NCBI GenBank assembly: GCA_012274445.1
Contig: JAAROD010000069.1
Location: forward strand, 744,001-808,000
Direction: 5' to 3'
From: Sclerotiophoma versabilis
Lineage: Eukaryota; Ascomycota; Dothideomycetes; Pleosporales; Didymellaceae
Length of the DNA: 64,000 nt
The number at the start of each line of letters is the position of its first letter. The first letter of the stretch is position 1. A program made the position numbers and the translations under genes. The notes under the pieces were generated by a model. That model had not been told where the DNA came from and did not search any database. It saw only the letters and a list, made by a program, of their open reading frames with translations. Positions 62,185 through 64,000 of the stretch are shown one piece after another.

Positions 62185-62453
62185 TATTATATAATTAAGC
62201 TATTTAGTTAGTTATATAGAGATTAATTAGCCTAGAGAATTAGCTATAAGCTGCTCTAGAGCTAACTAGAAGCTTATTATATTAGTATAATAGTAATAAG
62301 TAACTCTAATAGTAAGTAAGAGCTTACTTTAGATAGGTTACGTAACCTACACAGATTTTCTATATATATAACAGATAGCTTTTATTTAATCTTAGATAGG
62401 TACTAATTAAATACTATTAATTACCTAAGTATAGTCCTTTAAGCTTAATTATA
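62185..62453 (+). repeat. 3' LTR of Copia-D
   Basis: 269 bp, matching 54870-55138 closely, and followed by the TSD TTAAT and the rest of Copia-C. Confidence 0.87.
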
Positions 62454-64000
62454 TTAATTAATAGAGATAAATAATCTATCTAAGGTCTTTATATTAATAC
62501 TCTAAGAATAAGCTATTAGCTTAGCTAGAAGTAAAAAAAATATAGCTTTAATAACTCTAGAGAAAAGCTCTAATTAGAATAAAACTAAGAGAAAAATAGA
62601 ATTAAGCTAAAAAAGCTATCTATATAAACCTAAAGAACTCTATACTTAGAATTCTATTAATTACTATAGACTTTAAACTATAATTACTAGATCTTCTTTC
62701 TTTAGATTACTAAAGATATCTCTATTAAACTTTAATAAATCTAAGACTAAGAAGAGACTTAATAACTTAGAATAGAGTAAGCTTAAGAAATAAATTAAAG
62801 AACCTAGATAGAAGACTAGATTATTAGAGGATATATTATCTTTAGCTAAATATCCTAGCTTAATTTTAGTAGTAGTTATTAATCTATCCTAATTTTAACC
62901 TAAATTAGGTAGAGTTTATTCTATAATAGATTATAAACATCTCTTATTAATATGCACTATTCTTAATAGTAGAAAAGTAGTCTACTTAGTAAATAATTAA
63001 TTACTTCTAATACTAGAGACTTTTAAATAGTCTAATCTAAGCAAAACTATTAATATAGGTACTTAATTACTACCTGTCTTAGAATTAGAAAATTATATTC
63101 TTATAGAAATTCTAAATAGAAAAAACAGACTAAAGACTAAAGATCTTATACTTAAGAATATTAAAGTTATTAAAGAATTCTATATAAACATTATATCTAA
63201 AGCTTACTTTAAATAAGCAGGTATATAGTATCTTAGATTAGATAATACTCTTAGGTATAGAATAATTAAAGATAAAATTAATATAGCTAAGCTATATACT
63301 ACTTATAATCTTACCTTTATTAAATATAATAAGATTACCTTTTACTCTTCTTTTAGTATATATACTATATTAAGATTATCTAAACCTATAGAAAGATTAA
63401 ATAGTAAGAACCTATAGTATTAATAATTAGGTTACCTAGAATAGTAAGTACTATAATTATTAGTATAAGCTGCTTAGAACGTTTATATTAATAGAATAAA
63501 GAGAATTAAGTGCTAAGAGTATATAACTACCTACTCTACCTAAGTTATATTAAGGCAGCCTAGAGAGTAATTACTAAGGCTATTCTATAGAATATTATAG
63601 AATCTATTTAATATACTAATAGAAAGGCTTAATAAAGAATAAGCTATAATTATTAAGAAAAACTACTTAGAAAAGCTTTTTAATTATAACCTATAGCCTA
63701 AGACTTTAGATAAGATTATATAAGTTATTTAACTATTTAAGAAATAGGTTAGAAAAAAGTATTAAATAAGTATTATAAAAATCTATTAGAATAATAATAT
63801 AGCTACTAGACTATAGAGAGGTTAATTATGCTGTAAAGAATAGGTAGATTAGAAGAGAATAAAGATACTTACTTCTCTTCCTTATATATATAAACTAAAT
63901 AGATTAGTAAAGAGAGTAGAAAAAAAGCTAATTACTAAATCTATTAAGATAAGAATAGGTACTAATCTTTTCTCTTAGCTATAGCCTAAGATTATAGCTA

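Larger units (their letters stand above)
54870..62453 (+). mobile_element. Copia-D: LTR retrotransposon related to Copia-B, nested in Copia-C
   Basis: Two 269-bp LTRs (54870-55138 and 62185-62453) are flanked by the TSD TTAAT (54865-54869 and 62454-62458). Comparison with uninterrupted Copia-A at about 29455 confirms the joint. The plus sense shows a protease trace near 56645-56690 (LDNRATTYLVN) and integrase (about 57-58 kb). RT follows at about 59.0-59.7 kb, with NYFIKYKARIYIYR-type sequence. At the catalytic site (about 59480) the DNA appears to lack 2 nt relative to Copia-A and Copia-B, giving a frameshift. RNase H and a Ser-rich extra frame follow. Length is 7584 bp. It is inactive. Confidence 0.88.
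53763..64000 (+). mobile_element. Copia-C: Copia-A-family element, split by Copia-D, running off the window
   Basis: The 5' LTR at 53763-53990 (228 bp) and the following internal DNA closely match Copia-A (28354 on). The match stops at 54869 and resumes at 62459, around Copia-D, and then continues through the pre-integrase and integrase regions to the window end (63420 matches 30420; 63880 matches 30880). The 3' half and right TSD are outside the window. The 5 bp before it are AGTAA. It is RIP-mutated throughout, with no open frame. Confidence 0.85.

Noticed and set aside
24128..64000. AT-rich block as organellar or centromeric DNA
   Set aside because: It is fully explained by LTR retrotransposons with TSDs. 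No mitochondrial gene was seen. A centromere cannot be excluded, but nothing in the sequence supports it.
24128..64000. TATA-like motifs and polyadenylation-like signals throughout the block
   Set aside because: RIP creates TATA-like strings everywhere, so they carry no information.
1..64000. tRNA or rRNA genes
   Set aside because: No T-loop (GGTTCGA-type) with matching stems and no rRNA segment was recognised. A covariance-model search would be decisive.

Overview
The window reads as a chromosome segment of a filamentous ascomycete. Genes have short introns (about 47-71 bp) with GTA-type donors, CTAAC/CTAAT branch sites and NAG acceptors. The contents are typical of fungi: HET-domain genes, a Prm10/ThrE-type membrane protein, an AP-1-like bZIP factor and a small secreted cysteine-containing protein. 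The sharp split into a gene-bearing part of ordinary base composition and a 40-kb AT-rich block that looks heavily RIP-mutated (repeat-induced point mutation, CpA to TpA) resembles Dothideomycetes/Pleosporales such as Leptosphaeria, Parastagonospora or Pyrenophora. That placement is inference, not a database result.

Gene-bearing part, about 1-23.7 kb. From the left edge: the N-terminus of an Msp1-type mitochondrial AAA ATPase (minus), divergent from a Tim21 import subunit (plus) across a 315-bp shared promoter; an Arg/Ser-rich disordered protein; a CHIP-type TPR/U-box ubiquitin ligase; a HET-domain gene with an in-frame TAA 61 codons before its apparent old end; a small conserved fungal protein with an in-frame TAG (minus); a secreted 161-aa protein behind a TATA box; an AP-1-like bZIP factor (minus, three exons); a long gene-poor stretch holding a HET pseudogene with four stops and no frameshift; a Prm10-like membrane protein (minus, three exons); a 4-hydroxylaminobenzoate lyase-like enzyme (minus, three exons); and a broken protein-kinase-like gene at the edge of the AT-rich block. 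Many of the premature stops in this part can be explained as C-to-T changes in CpA context on one strand, which suggests RIP acted outside the obvious repeats.

AT-rich block, about 24.1-64 kb. This is a nest of LTR retrotransposons whose order of insertion can be read from matched LTR pairs and 5-bp target-site duplications (TSDs). An old LTR (24128-24321 / 53600-53762) is split by Gypsy-1 (24322-53599, minus strand, TSD AAACT). Gypsy-1 carries a solo LTR (25626-26123, TSD GTAGA), Copia-A (28354-43469, TSD ATAAG) and Gypsy-2 (44873-51812, minus, TSD ATAAG). Copia-A is split by Copia-B (33701-41155, TSD CAAAG) and carries a short GC-rich island that was not RIP-mutated (about 33071-33345). On the right, Copia-C (from 53763, running off the window) is split by Copia-D (54870-62453, TSD TTAAT). 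No element keeps an open reading frame, but translated traces of gag, protease, integrase and reverse transcriptase remain once RIP-type stops are read through. Copia-B and Copia-D share an extra Ser-rich frame after pol, and Copia-A has an antisense frame in the same place.

No tRNA, rRNA, CRISPR array or biosynthetic cluster was seen. I did not find an obvious new defence or regulatory system. The most unusual material is the accessory frames in the Copia elements, the unmutated island, and the RIP-like nonsense changes in otherwise normal genes.
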